64,000 bases of DNA from Chitinophaga filiformis (GTDB lineage Bacteria > Bacteroidota > Bacteroidia > Chitinophagales > Chitinophagaceae), in assembly GCF_900102545.1 (NCBI RefSeq), contig NZ_FNBN01000002.1, forward strand, positions 532,264-596,263. Reading direction: 5' to 3'. A model generated the notes under the pieces. That model made no database searches. It was not told the DNA's origin and worked only from the letters and a program-made list of their open reading frames with translations. Positions 1 to 8,467 of this stretch are shown one piece after another; positions within the stretch are counted from its first letter, which is position 1; each line of letters starts with the position of its first letter. The translations under genes and the position numbers were made by a program.

Positions 1-540
1 CGATATATCGGACTTTCAGAGGTTGGTTCCAATACTATCCGGAAAGCGCATGCAATTCATCCGATAACAGCTGTACAGACCGAATATTCGCTGTTCGAGA
101 GAGAAGTGGAGCGACTGGGAATACTGAATACATTAAACGAACTGGGCATTGGCTTTGTAGCTTATTCACCCCTTGGACGAGGCTTTATATCAGGCGACTT
201 TAAAAAACCGGAAGATATACCGGAAACCGACTTCAGACGTCTCCTGCCGCGCTTCCAGGGAGAACAATTCTATAAAAATATCGAGCTGCTGGAAAAAATT
301 AAAGAGGTCGCTGAAGCAAAACAGATTACCGCATCGCAGCTTACCATTGCCTGGGTAATTGCCAAAGGCCATGTACCAATCCCCGGCACAAAACGGGTAA
401 AATACATTGAACAGAATATTGCGGCTACGAATGTCACGCTGACTGCCGAAGATATCAGCCTGCTGGAAAGCATCATCCCAATTGATGCCCAAACAGGTGC
501 CAGGATGCATGAACAGGGAATGACACAGGTAAACCTTTAA
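1..540 (+). CDS. Aldo/keto reductase, 3' part (5' end outside window)
   Basis: The reading frame is open from base 1, so the gene is cut by the window edge and only about 179 C-terminal residues are visible. Typical aldo/keto reductase segments are present: a Q-T-E-Y-S-L-F-E-R stretch (barrel strand with the substrate-side loop), then AYSPLGRGF, and near the end the NADPH-binding segment PIPGTKR followed by E-Q-N-I-A-A. The family reduces aldehydes and ketones with NADPH in the cytoplasm; this is the YajO/YakC-like type. An intrinsic terminator follows immediately and an AraC-type regulator gene starts 57 bases downstream, so the regulator may control the reductase. The substrate cannot be told from sequence. 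Confidence 0.93.
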   Translation, partial: RYIGLSEVGSNTIRKAHAIHPITAVQTEYSLFEREVERLGILNTLNELGIGFVAYSPLGRGFISGDFKKPEDIPETDFRRLLPRFQGEQFYKNIELLEKIKEVAEAKQITASQLTIAWVIAKGHVPIPGTKRVKYIEQNIAATNVTLTAEDISLLESIIPIDAQTGARMHEQGMTQVNL

Positions 541-547
541 AACTATT

Positions 548-583
548 GGCGGGCAGTAACTATCTTTACTGCCCGCCATTTTT
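548..583 (+). terminator. Intrinsic terminator after aldo/keto reductase
   Basis: A perfect 12-bp stem (GGCGGGCAGTAA at 548-559 against TTACTGCCCGCC at 566-577) with a 6-base loop is followed by ATTTTTG. It ends the reductase transcript just before the AraC-type gene. Confidence 0.9.
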
Positions 584-596
584 GTAATTTTACGTA

Positions 597-1508
597 ATGA
601 AGCATACGCCATATCATATCAAGTCGATTTCAGCATATCACTCCCTTTACAACCTGGCTAAACCAGTACATCCCCTGGTAAGCGTGGTCAATTATGCCGA
701 TTTTAAAGCACCGGATGGCGGAGTGCCGGAAAGTGTCATGTACGACATCTACTCCATTAATCTGAAAAAGAACTTCGATGGCAAAGTAAAATATGGCCAG
801 CAATACTATGACTTCGACGAAGGCGTGATGACATTTTATGCGCCTAAGCAAGTACTGCACATAGAGAACATCGGTACAAAGATACCAGATGGCTATTCTC
901 TTATTATTCATCCTGATTTCCTCCAGGGTAACAGCCTGGGAACAAAGATTTATGAATATGGCTTTTTTAGCTATGCTACAAATGAAGCCCTGCATTTATC
1001 AGAACGTGAAGAAGAAATCGTAGAAGGCATCTATGAAAATCTATGTCATGAAATTAACTCACTAACAGACATACACACGCAGGATGTAGTGCTGTCACAC
1101 ATAGAATTACTACTCAGCTACAGCAATCGCTTCTACAACCGTCAGTTCATAACGCGGAAAACTGCAAACAACACTTTATTAGTCCAATTGGAAACCCTGT
1201 TAAACGACTACTTTGAAAGCGGAGAGATAGTGAAATCAGGACTCCCTAATGTTCAATACCTCGCCCGGCAACTCAATGTCAGTGCCAGCTACCTGGGCGA
1301 TATGCTCCGTTACCATACCGGCATGAATACCCAGCAACACATTCATAACAAAATAATTGACAAGGCAAAAGAACTGCTAAGTACAACCAATAAAAGCGTA
1401 GCCGAAATTGCCTATCAGATCGGCTTCGAACACCCACAGTCGTTCAATAAACTTTTCAAAAGCAAAACGAACCAATCTCCTTTACAGTACCGCCAGTCTT
1501 TCTCCTGA
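597..1508 (+). CDS. AraC family transcriptional regulator
   Basis: This 303-residue protein has an N-terminal ligand-sensing part of about 190 residues and a C-terminal AraC/XylS DNA-binding domain at about 200-300. Both helix-turn-helix motifs are visible (VQYLARQLNVSASYLGDMLR, then VAEIAYQIGFEHPQSFNKLF, ending SPLQYR). It should bind promoter DNA in response to a small molecule. Gene order (aldo/keto reductase, then AraC) is common in Bacteroidota, where such regulators usually act on the adjacent oxidoreductase; that link is inference. The ATG at 597 is used because a terminator sits right before it and no earlier in-frame start is reasonable. Confidence 0.93.
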   Translation: MKHTPYHIKSISAYHSLYNLAKPVHPLVSVVNYADFKAPDGGVPESVMYDIYSINLKKNFDGKVKYGQQYYDFDEGVMTFYAPKQVLHIENIGTKIPDGYSLIIHPDFLQGNSLGTKIYEYGFFSYATNEALHLSEREEEIVEGIYENLCHEINSLTDIHTQDVVLSHIELLLSYSNRFYNRQFITRKTANNTLLVQLETLLNDYFESGEIVKSGLPNVQYLARQLNVSASYLGDMLRYHTGMNTQQHIHNKIIDKAKELLSTTNKSVAEIAYQIGFEHPQSFNKLFKSKTNQSPLQYRQSFS

Positions 1509-1721
1509 CAGATGGCCTCAAAATATCCCGCACGTACTCGGAAATATGTTTTAGATTTGGGGAGATTGTTTCTCAACCACGAAAGGATAACAATATATCA
1601 GGGAATGCTTCCGGGTCTGCAACCTTAAAATATACACGAAATTCCACTGAACTTACCTGTTAGACGTGGCAGTTTGAGCGATCTTTGTGTCAACACCAAG
1701 TAACAACGTAAACAGCAAAAA

Positions 1722-2300
1722 ATGGACTTTGCAACTTACGAACAGTATTTTCAATCCATTTTGAATGGAGAGCACACCGATGCGCCGTATGATAATCCGG
1801 CGTATATGAATTACACAAAACTGAACTGGACCCGCCAGCAACGCTGGTTAAAAACCGGTGAGATGAATGCTGATCTTATCAGTCTTGTGATGCAGGTAAA
1901 ACAGCCACTGCACTGGATACTGATCACAGAACCATGGTGTGGGGATGCTGCGCATATCTTACCTTTCATTCATAAACTCAGCCAGATTAATCCGCTTATT
2001 ACCCTGGATATACAGCTACGTGATAGCGCCCCTTATCTCATCGACAGTTATCTGACCGGTGCGAGCAGATCCAAGTCTATTCCAAAACTGATAATACGCA
2101 ACAGTGAGGAACAGGACCTGGTGGTTTGGGGGCCAAGACCACAGGAAAACCAGGAGCTTTTCGAACAGATGAAAGGAGATAAACGGGATATGGAAGAGAT
2201 AAAGCTGCTGCTACAGAAATGGTATAATGATGATAAGGGTAGAAGTCTTCAGCATGAGCTGCTGGAAGCCCTGACGCCTGTGTTTACACATATGAAGTGA
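1722..2300 (+). CDS. Thioredoxin-like family protein (WCGD type)
   Basis: The 192-residue protein has no signal peptide. Its central region has a thioredoxin-like strand followed by the active-site-like motif EPWCGDA at about residues 68-74, with only one cysteine where classical thioredoxins have CxxC, and a cis-Pro-like loop (S-I-P-K-L-I) near residue 125. This matches the cytoplasmic thioredoxin-like family of Bacteroidota and Firmicutes (Thioredoxin_9). A monothiol activity or a binding role is possible but the substrate is unknown. It stands alone, 213 bases after the AraC-type gene. Confidence 0.85.
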   Translation: MDFATYEQYFQSILNGEHTDAPYDNPAYMNYTKLNWTRQQRWLKTGEMNADLISLVMQVKQPLHWILITEPWCGDAAHILPFIHKLSQINPLITLDIQLRDSAPYLIDSYLTGASRSKSIPKLIIRNSEEQDLVVWGPRPQENQELFEQMKGDKRDMEEIKLLLQKWYNDDKGRSLQHELLEALTPVFTHMK

Positions 2301-2420
2301 CAGATATTCAGTGGTTGAACGCTTGTAATCCGTCGCCAGCACAAACACCTGAAATAGCAATATGCCGAAGCTATTAAAGAATAATAAAAGCCCTCTGATA
2401 CCTTAATTAAAATACGTCTA

Positions 2421-2449
2421 TTTCAACTCTAAATGCTATCCCAGCGGGA
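2421..2449 (+). repeat. TTTCAAC-N9-TATCCCAGCGGGA element, copy 1
   Basis: TTTCAAC (2421-2427) followed after 9 bases by TATCCCAGCGGGA (2437-2449) recurs on the opposite strand at 25708-25737 with a 10-base spacer. The right half is the palindrome-like TCCCAGCGGGA. The second copy sits where a genomic island seems to start, so this one may be an old or secondary integration site. Confidence 0.45.
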
Positions 2450-2863
2450 AACAAGTGCTGAATACCATGGATATTAAAAAGACAGCTAATTTCATGGGGC
2501 ATACATCAGCCTTCATTAGGTCACGTCCGTTCTCGTAGACTTTGGTTGGAAGATCCGTTACGATGAAGCTTTGCGGTCCCTGACCTACTCCTTTTTCCGG
2601 AATGAATAACATTAAAAGAGTCGTCAGTAGTATACATAACCAGGAATGGGGCAATTGTTTCATTTTTAAAGGGAGCCTTAAATCTTATTGGCGATGTCAT
2701 AACAAATTGCAATTATATTTCATTATTGGGATTACTAATGCGGGCAGTCTTCTTTGGGAGCACAGATTGAAAATAATATATTTAATCAGTATTCCAAAAC
2801 TCAAGCAACATTGGTATTACAAACCGATTCACATTCTTTCAACTCCAACTGAGGGTCAGCCCA

Positions 2864-2883
2864 CAGGGAAAAATTTTTCCCTG
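2864..2883. promoter_or_regulatory. Perfect 20-bp palindrome, candidate HxlR operator
   Basis: CAGGGAAAAATTTTTCCCTG is perfectly self-complementary and lies 45 bases before the ATG of the HxlR-type gene. Dimeric winged-helix regulators of this family commonly bind such dyads in their own promoter, so autoregulation is a reasonable inference. It could also be a cruciform or a terminator for leftward transcripts. Confidence 0.55.
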
Positions 2884-2927
2884 CCACCTCTTCGCCCACA
2901 TGTTTTACCTTTGAGCAAATTTTTCTC

Positions 2928-3308
2928 ATGTACGAAAGGAAAATACCCGAGTTGCTTGATTGCGGTTTAGCCGTGGCCTTGAAAGTAATTGGCGGCAAAT
3001 GGAAAGCCTGGATATTAGACTGTATCAACCGTGGTGTTGCACGTCCTAGCGCCATTCATCGTGAAATGCAGGAGGTAGCGCCCAGGATCATCAACATGCA
3101 TTTAAAAGAACTGGAGGAGTATGGTATTCTTTACAAGGAGGTGTATGCGGAAAGCCCTGCCCGGGTGGAATACCGGTTTACTGAGGTTGGTAAAAGCCTG
3201 TTGCCGGTACTTGCGACCCTGGAAACATGGGGCAATACGCACAAGGAGTTTATCCACCGCAATATTGAAATTTATCAACCCGGAACCTGCCGGTTCCTTC
3301 CGCAATAG
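2928..3308 (+). CDS. HxlR family transcriptional regulator
   Basis: The 126-residue winged-helix protein carries the family signature near the N terminus (C-G-L-A-V-A-L-K-V-I-G-G-K-W-K-A-W-I-L), the recognition helix (RIINMHLKELEEYGIL) and the wing ending in V-E-Y-R-F-T-E-V-G. A cysteine at residue 12 matches the redox- or aldehyde-sensing cysteine of some HxlR proteins. It converges with an NAD(P)-dependent dehydrogenase gene 30 bases away, a frequent pairing for HxlR regulators and the oxidoreductases they control. A perfect palindrome upstream is a likely operator. Confidence 0.93.
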   Translation: MYERKIPELLDCGLAVALKVIGGKWKAWILDCINRGVARPSAIHREMQEVAPRIINMHLKELEEYGILYKEVYAESPARVEYRFTEVGKSLLPVLATLETWGNTHKEFIHRNIEIYQPGTCRFLPQ

Positions 3309-3328
3309 AAACTATGCGGAAGGGCCGG
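3290..3328. terminator. Hairpin between convergent genes
   Basis: A 9-bp stem (CCTTCCGCA at 3296-3304 with TGCGGAAGG at 3315-3323), extended by CCGG/CCGG outside small bulges, overlaps the HxlR stop codon. It has no clear T tract on either strand, so it may act as a weak bidirectional stop or only stabilise the messages. Confidence 0.5.
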
Positions 3329-3338
3329 TAAGATATCA

Positions 3339-4235
3339 TTAGATTGTGTTCCGCAGCACTTTAATAATAGCAGCATGTTCTTCGCCTCCATAGCCGGCGT
3401 CTACTGTACGCTGAAAAATATCGGCGGCAAACTTTGGTAATTCCGTACTGATGCCAGCTTCTTCTGAATGCTGCACCAGCAAATGAAGATCTTCGGTTGT
3501 TGTTTTGACTGTACTCTCGGGATCGGCAAAACGATTATATTGTATCACTTCTCCCATGTGACGTGATTCTGTAGCGAGTATAGGTGAGATGTTAGCTATC
3601 AGGGTACCAAATGTATCCACGGGTATGCCTTCCTTTTCGCATATCAATGCACCATGGCAAAAGCCGATCCAGTTGCCGGCAAGATAAGCCATCACCGCAG
3701 AGAAGAATACCGCCGAAGCACCCGGCTCCTCTCCCAGATAGCTAAACGTACCTGCCAGGGCCCGCAACGTTGTTTCGTGTTGCTGAAAAGCTGCTCCCTG
3801 TCCTGATATCATGATAGTAGCCTCGCCGCCACCGATCTGCCTTGGCCAGGCCAGAATATCGCCGTTTAACGCAACGGCACCTTGTAGTGCTGCCCATGTA
3901 TGTAACTCACGTGCTTCTTTTGGTGTGCCCGTACTCAATTGTACAAGCGTCCGATCTTTCAGTGCAGCGGCAGCTCCTGGCGTATTGAAAATCTTATTCG
4001 TGACTTTATAGTCCGATACGCAAACCACAAGCAAGGGACTGGCAGTTATTGCTTCCACAATGTCTGAGGCTACCACTGCGCCTTGCGTCACAAGCGACGC
4101 TGCCTTTGAAGCATCGCGGTTCCATACAGTTACCTTATATCCTTTCGTGATCAATGCACGGGCGATTGCAGTGCCCATAGAGCCGAGTCCGATCATGGTT
4201 ACCCTCGTATCCTTACTGTTTGTTATTCCTGTCAT
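3339..4235 (-). CDS. NAD(P)-dependent oxidoreductase, beta-hydroxyacid dehydrogenase / imine reductase type
   Basis: The N-terminal Rossmann fold is clear: V-T-M-I-G-L-G-S-M-G-T-A-I-A-R-A-L, then VTVWNRD, where the arginine after the second strand suggests NADPH. A second, helical domain follows with conserved asparagine and glycine positions. VWNR and the overall layout resemble the imine reductase branch of the 3-hydroxyisobutyrate dehydrogenase superfamily. The catalytic lysine of classic hydroxyacid dehydrogenases is not obvious, which favours the imine-reductase-like branch. An in-frame ATG exists 51 bases further upstream (4286), but the Met at 4235 gives the usual family start. It converges with the HxlR regulator that may control it. 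Confidence 0.85.
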   Translation of the reverse strand: MTGITNSKDTRVTMIGLGSMGTAIARALITKGYKVTVWNRDASKAASLVTQGAVVASDIVEAITASPLLVVCVSDYKVTNKIFNTPGAAAALKDRTLVQLSTGTPKEARELHTWAALQGAVALNGDILAWPRQIGGGEATIMISGQGAAFQQHETTLRALAGTFSYLGEEPGASAVFFSAVMAYLAGNWIGFCHGALICEKEGIPVDTFGTLIANISPILATESRHMGEVIQYNRFADPESTVKTTTEDLHLLVQHSEEAGISTELPKFAADIFQRTVDAGYGGEEHAAIIKVLRNTI

Positions 4236-4421
4236 TTGAATGGTTTTTATATGCCGCAAATTAGCCAGGACAGGAGCGGTAGGCAATACGGGAAAAAAGA
4301 TTCAGGTGGGTGAAAAATTTATCCCTAAGGAAACTACCATACGAACGAAAACGTGGTGAGACCTTCAGTTATTACCGCTATCATCTGATCGGCATTTAAC
4401 CAAACTATATGCAACCCTGAA

Positions 4422-7061
4422 CTATTGCTGATTCACCTCAATCACCATCTGCTTGGCAATAGCAAAAGCATCTTTAGCCTTTACCTGGCCTCGTTCACCT
4501 GACACATCAGGTCTATACCCTTCATACAGGTTTTCCATCCCGAACAATCCAGCTGTTGCATTCAGCATACGTCCATAGACCATCTCATTATGGCCCTTTG
4601 CTTCGTTCTTAAGCATTGTCGAAATTGTCACAACTTCATAAGCCGATCGTATAGTTTCATCGGCGGCAAGACCAGCCAGATGACTTACCCCAACCAACAT
4701 AACACCAGATTCGTTATAAGATGTTACTGTTTGGGCAATACCCACATTTCTTCTTTTAACATTTTCCTCTGAATAGGCTGCCTGCTTTTCAGCACGCTCT
4801 ACTTCTGATATTGATTCCAACGTTTTAGGGTTAGTTACACCAGACATTGCCGTCTTTTTATAAATGTCAACGCCGGTGACCCTTGCTCCCTGTTGATACA
4901 GGTGATGGAAAAAATGCTGCTGATGGGCCACGCTTCCCGTATCATTACCCACAGGTTCCACGTTTCGATGGGGTTCTACATAATCCCTCACCTGGTCGGG
5001 CGTCAATTCAATATAAAAACGGCTGGCCTTTAAACGTTGCAGGGCTCCTACCAGAATAGTTACCATTACCCGGCTATAAGGGTCTTCGTGTCCTTCTCCA
5101 ACTATCACCAATAGCTTCTTACCGGAATGGCGTGCCCGCTCCTGTGCTTCATCTATCATTCGTCCAACATTCGGTACATGAATTGCCAGTGCTTCGCGAA
5201 TCAATGCTTCAAAATCATCCGCACTGGTATCTACCAATGCTGTCGTTGACAAATCTTCATTCACTTCTTCCGGTGGGTTAGCTATCAAGGCTAACAAGGC
5301 CTGGGCAAATTTGTCGTTGCCTTCGTCCAGCGCAGCCTTCAGAGTGGCTATCGTCTCCTGATGCCCCGAGCGGAGCACTGTGAGCACCGAATCAATTTCT
5401 TCTTCTGTTACTTTATCCAGTTCAGTCAACTTAGATATCTCCAGCGCACGCGCTTCATTATCGAACGTTTTGAGTACCATGCATAAAATCAAATCGATTT
5501 CACCTTCTGCATCCTCATACATACGTTGAACAACGGCTGACTGCCTGACTTGCCCTGCTTGTAGAGCACTCTCCTGTTTTGCATGATCATCAACCGCAAC
5601 AAACTGTTTCACCTCACGTTTTTGCTGACTAACAGTTGTACTGGCAGGATAATGCGCATCATAGATTTCCTGGAATTCGCCCCGGCTCAACAGGTTGTAG
5701 TTAATAGGGCCGATGGTATGCGCACGCGAGAAACCCAGGATATCCTGCACATGCTGCTCACCGATCTTCCATACTCCTGTTACTGCATGATTGTTGTTTG
5801 CCGCCATATGCATACCCAAAGATCGCCGCTCACTAGCATCGCCCAATGCTTTACCTGGTGAATCTATTATGCTGTTATCCCCCGGACGAATCCATAATGC
5901 GCCCTGACAGAGATCATGTAATTCCTTTCCTTTATGGGCAATAGCCATCAATGGTTTGAGCAATGCTTCGGGGGCAACAATTTTCGCAGCTGCTGCCATG
6001 TCCCGCAATTCTTCGGCAGCCTTAAGCAGCCTTAGTACCGGACCAATCTTCGTGTCAGGCCAATCCTCACGCTTCAGATAATGCAGGTGTTTAGAGAATT
6101 CTTCTGTTACGGCAATCTCTACCTGTGTATACAGGGCCCTGGTGCTTTTCGCTAACGCCACCATGGCCTTTAATAATTCCTTCCTAAACTCTGCGTCAAG
6201 ATCGATATTATCCAGTTCAGTATTATCCTCCACAATTGGCGGCAGCTCTCCCGGCAGAGACGCACCATCCGGTTCAACACTATGTCCAACACCGGATTGC
6301 TGCTGTTCCCCGAGGGATAAATCGTCCGGTTCATTTAATGCCGTTAAGGAAGTCGCGGAATCATCCATCACTCCCGGTATGAGCATTTCCAGATTGCTGA
6401 AGGCTGACTCTAACTTTATACTGAAATCGGCCATTATGTAGCGAACCCGCTCCAAGGTCGGGTCAGCGCCCTGGTCGTTTTTATCCTCATCTTTCTGATG
6501 CACGCCGGACCAATCTAATTTAAACATGCTCTCTAACCAGAAATTGACGGACTTTGTCTTTGCGAGGGACAAACTGGCCTCATTCGGCCATCTGGGTTTA
6601 CTTTCTGCATGATCTTCTCCCACAACATTAAGTTTGTCTGCAGCCAGCGCCGCTAGTTGGATCACCGGAATACCACCCGCGTTAAAGCCTGTCGTGTTCC
6701 TCTTCTGGACAGGTATCTTAGTCCAAAATGGCGCAGTTCTATCAGCAACCGCCGGTTTATTCAGCGCCATGGATTGTAGCTGAAACGGCTTTACAGCACG
6801 TTGTGCTGAATGATCGTTGCCGGAATTGTTATTATTAAGGCTAAAGCGCTGAATATTCGTTTGACTACCTGTTTTTTTTGAAGTTGGATAGTCGCCCAAA
6901 GACGATTTTTCATTGTAAAATGGTTCAGGCAAATTTGGCTCTCCCTTCTGCTGCAGCACAATTACAGCAGGCATTGCCAATCCTCCTTTAGAAGTGTGAT
7001 CAGCTGTGGATGCTGAGGCATTATTGTTGCTTCTGGGAATCTGTGATCTGGTAAGGGCCAC
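4422..7061 (-). CDS. Large multi-domain protein with C-terminal TraB/TIKI-like domain; possible contractile-injection cargo
   Basis: The 879-residue protein has no signal peptide or membrane segment. The N-terminal 120 residues are low-complexity and rich in Asn, Ser and Gln. At about 131-151 lies an IPVIQL...LNVVGEDH segment, and a related VVQRM segment occurs mid-protein; such V-(I/V)-Q-(L/R) punctuation is seen in large Bacteroidota toxin or injection-cargo proteins. The middle is acidic and helical. The last 230 residues hold VGEGHED (about 654), an I-E-L segment (about 683), K-R-R-N (about 769) and VGVSHLAGL (about 790). That is the GxxH ... E ... RN ... GxxHxxG order of the TraB/TIKI/EreA superfamily. 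The gene is isolated and ends before a dehydrogenase gene. A delivered effector is inference; no injection-system genes are visible. Confidence 0.55.
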   Translation of the reverse strand: MALTRSQIPRSNNNASASTADHTSKGGLAMPAVIVLQQKGEPNLPEPFYNEKSSLGDYPTSKKTGSQTNIQRFSLNNNNSGNDHSAQRAVKPFQLQSMALNKPAVADRTAPFWTKIPVQKRNTTGFNAGGIPVIQLAALAADKLNVVGEDHAESKPRWPNEASLSLAKTKSVNFWLESMFKLDWSGVHQKDEDKNDQGADPTLERVRYIMADFSIKLESAFSNLEMLIPGVMDDSATSLTALNEPDDLSLGEQQQSGVGHSVEPDGASLPGELPPIVEDNTELDNIDLDAEFRKELLKAMVALAKSTRALYTQVEIAVTEEFSKHLHYLKREDWPDTKIGPVLRLLKAAEELRDMAAAAKIVAPEALLKPLMAIAHKGKELHDLCQGALWIRPGDNSIIDSPGKALGDASERRSLGMHMAANNNHAVTGVWKIGEQHVQDILGFSRAHTIGPINYNLLSRGEFQEIYDAHYPASTTVSQQKREVKQFVAVDDHAKQESALQAGQVRQSAVVQRMYEDAEGEIDLILCMVLKTFDNEARALEISKLTELDKVTEEEIDSVLTVLRSGHQETIATLKAALDEGNDKFAQALLALIANPPEEVNEDLSTTALVDTSADDFEALIREALAIHVPNVGRMIDEAQERARHSGKKLLVIVGEGHEDPYSRVMVTILVGALQRLKASRFYIELTPDQVRDYVEPHRNVEPVGNDTGSVAHQQHFFHHLYQQGARVTGVDIYKKTAMSGVTNPKTLESISEVERAEKQAAYSEENVKRRNVGIAQTVTSYNESGVMLVGVSHLAGLAADETIRSAYEVVTISTMLKNEAKGHNEMVYGRMLNATAGLFGMENLYEGYRPDVSGERGQVKAKDAFAIAKQMVIEVNQQ

Positions 7062-7340
7062 GGGTTAAGCTTATTTGTGTATTAATATTAGCAAAATTTA
7101 TCTAAAGCACAAAAGGAAAATGAGCTTAAGCTACCCGGATAAAAAAGGCAATAGCTAAAAAGCCATAACAGCCATCTTTGTGCAGCATTGACTAATCAAA
7201 ACCTTAATTAACGGCACGTACCAGCAAGCCACCGGGGCAATGATCCACCTGGGGGGCCCGGAGGGGCATACTCCATTATTGCATTTCTTCCTATCAGTCT
7301 TTTCGCTTATCTTAATCCGGTGTTTTTTAAAATTACTGTT

Positions 7341-8411
7341 ATGAAAAGACATTTCACGGCTGTTTTCGTATTTGCATTACTGGTGTTATCAGGAGGCGCA
7401 TGTGGCCAGCAGAAACAAATTCCCAAAGGCACTGTCAAACGGTTAAAGATTCACAGCAAGTTGCTGGAAGGAAATCTCAGTGGCGACAGTCCCGATCGCT
7501 ATGTATCAGTGTACCTCCCTGCCAGCTATCAGGCCAGTTCAACAAAGCGTTATCCCGTTGTTTACTTCCTTCACGGCTATACCGACGACGATGCGAAGTT
7601 TTATGGATTTAAAAAACACTGGATGGTATTGCCCCCCATTTTAGATACTGTTTTTTCCAGTGATGCGAACCATGAAATGATTGTAGTTACACCGGATGCT
7701 TACACACTCTTCCAGGGAAGCATGTATTCCAATTCCATCACGACGGGCAACTGGGAAGATTTTGTTGCAAAAGAACTGGTAGCATACATCGACAGTCATT
7801 ATCGCACCATCGCTCAAAAAGAGAGCCGCGGCCTGTGTGGACATTCTATGGGTGGTTATGGCGCATTACGGATTGGGGAAAAGAATCCCGATGTGTTTTC
7901 AACAGTGTACCTGTTAAGCCCCTGCTGCCTGAATTCGTCTCCAATGTCCATCGAGTCCTTGCCACCGAATTTCCTGCGCGCAGATAGTATTAAAACAAAA
8001 GAAGAAATACAAAAAGCTGATTTCTTTACAAAAGCCATTCTGGCTTCAGCAGCTGCCTGGTCGCCTAACCCCAGCAATCCACCATTTTATCTTGATCTTC
8101 CTGTAAAGAATGGAAAACTGCAGCCTGTTGTTTTACAAAAATGGGATGCCAATAGACCTTTAAACAATCTGGATCAATACATCTTCAATATTAAAAAACT
8201 AACCGCCATTGGTTTTGATGCCGGTACGAGGGACGTAGCTATTGCAGAGAGCATAAAAACACTGGATAGTGAGTTCAACAAATATGGCATCAAACATTCC
8301 TTTGAAATTTATGAGGGCGATCACATTAACCGCGTTGCCGAAAGGATCGAAAAGAAAATGTTGGGATTCTTCTCTGAGAACTTATCATTTGAACAGCGCA
8401 AAAAGAAATGA
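7341..8411 (+). CDS. Secreted esterase, alpha/beta-hydrolase (esterase D / feruloyl esterase-like)
   Basis: A signal peptide (MKRHFTAVFVFALLVLSGGA, cleaved near A-C-G-Q-Q) is followed by an esterase-D fold: Y-F-L-H-G-Y-T-D for the oxyanion region, the nucleophile elbow GHSMGGYG with Ser169 counted from this start, and a C-terminal EGDH for the catalytic histidine. The family hydrolyses acyl esters such as acetyl or feruloyl groups on plant polysaccharides, or lipid and thiol esters, in the periplasm. The frame opens 21 bases earlier at a non-ATG codon, but ATG 7341 starts exactly at the signal peptide. A secreted PHP-like gene follows after 56 bases and may share the transcript. Confidence 0.88.
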   Translation: MKRHFTAVFVFALLVLSGGACGQQKQIPKGTVKRLKIHSKLLEGNLSGDSPDRYVSVYLPASYQASSTKRYPVVYFLHGYTDDDAKFYGFKKHWMVLPPILDTVFSSDANHEMIVVTPDAYTLFQGSMYSNSITTGNWEDFVAKELVAYIDSHYRTIAQKESRGLCGHSMGGYGALRIGEKNPDVFSTVYLLSPCCLNSSPMSIESLPPNFLRADSIKTKEEIQKADFFTKAILASAAAWSPNPSNPPFYLDLPVKNGKLQPVVLQKWDANRPLNNLDQYIFNIKKLTAIGFDAGTRDVAIAESIKTLDSEFNKYGIKHSFEIYEGDHINRVAERIEKKMLGFFSENLSFEQRKKK

Positions 8412-8467
8412 GGAATAACATTTGCAAATCCTCTTTCAGTGTTTTATTTTTCATTTAATTCCACGGC

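Larger units (their letters stand above)
2301..2927. other. Intergenic stretch with remnant features
   Basis: No convincing intact gene is present. On the minus strand an open frame (2663 to 2436) begins like a signal peptide (MKQLPHSWLCILLTTLLMLF) but ends after 75 codons, so it may be a decayed secreted-protein gene. The stretch also holds a sequence resembling the island junction at 25.7 kb (2421-2449) and a 20-bp palindrome before the HxlR gene (2864-2883), both listed separately. Confidence 0.5.

Noticed and set aside
2602-2970. 122-codon plus-strand frame before the HxlR gene
   Set aside because: It overlaps the HxlR start and the 20-bp palindrome, and the sequence has no domain-like pattern.
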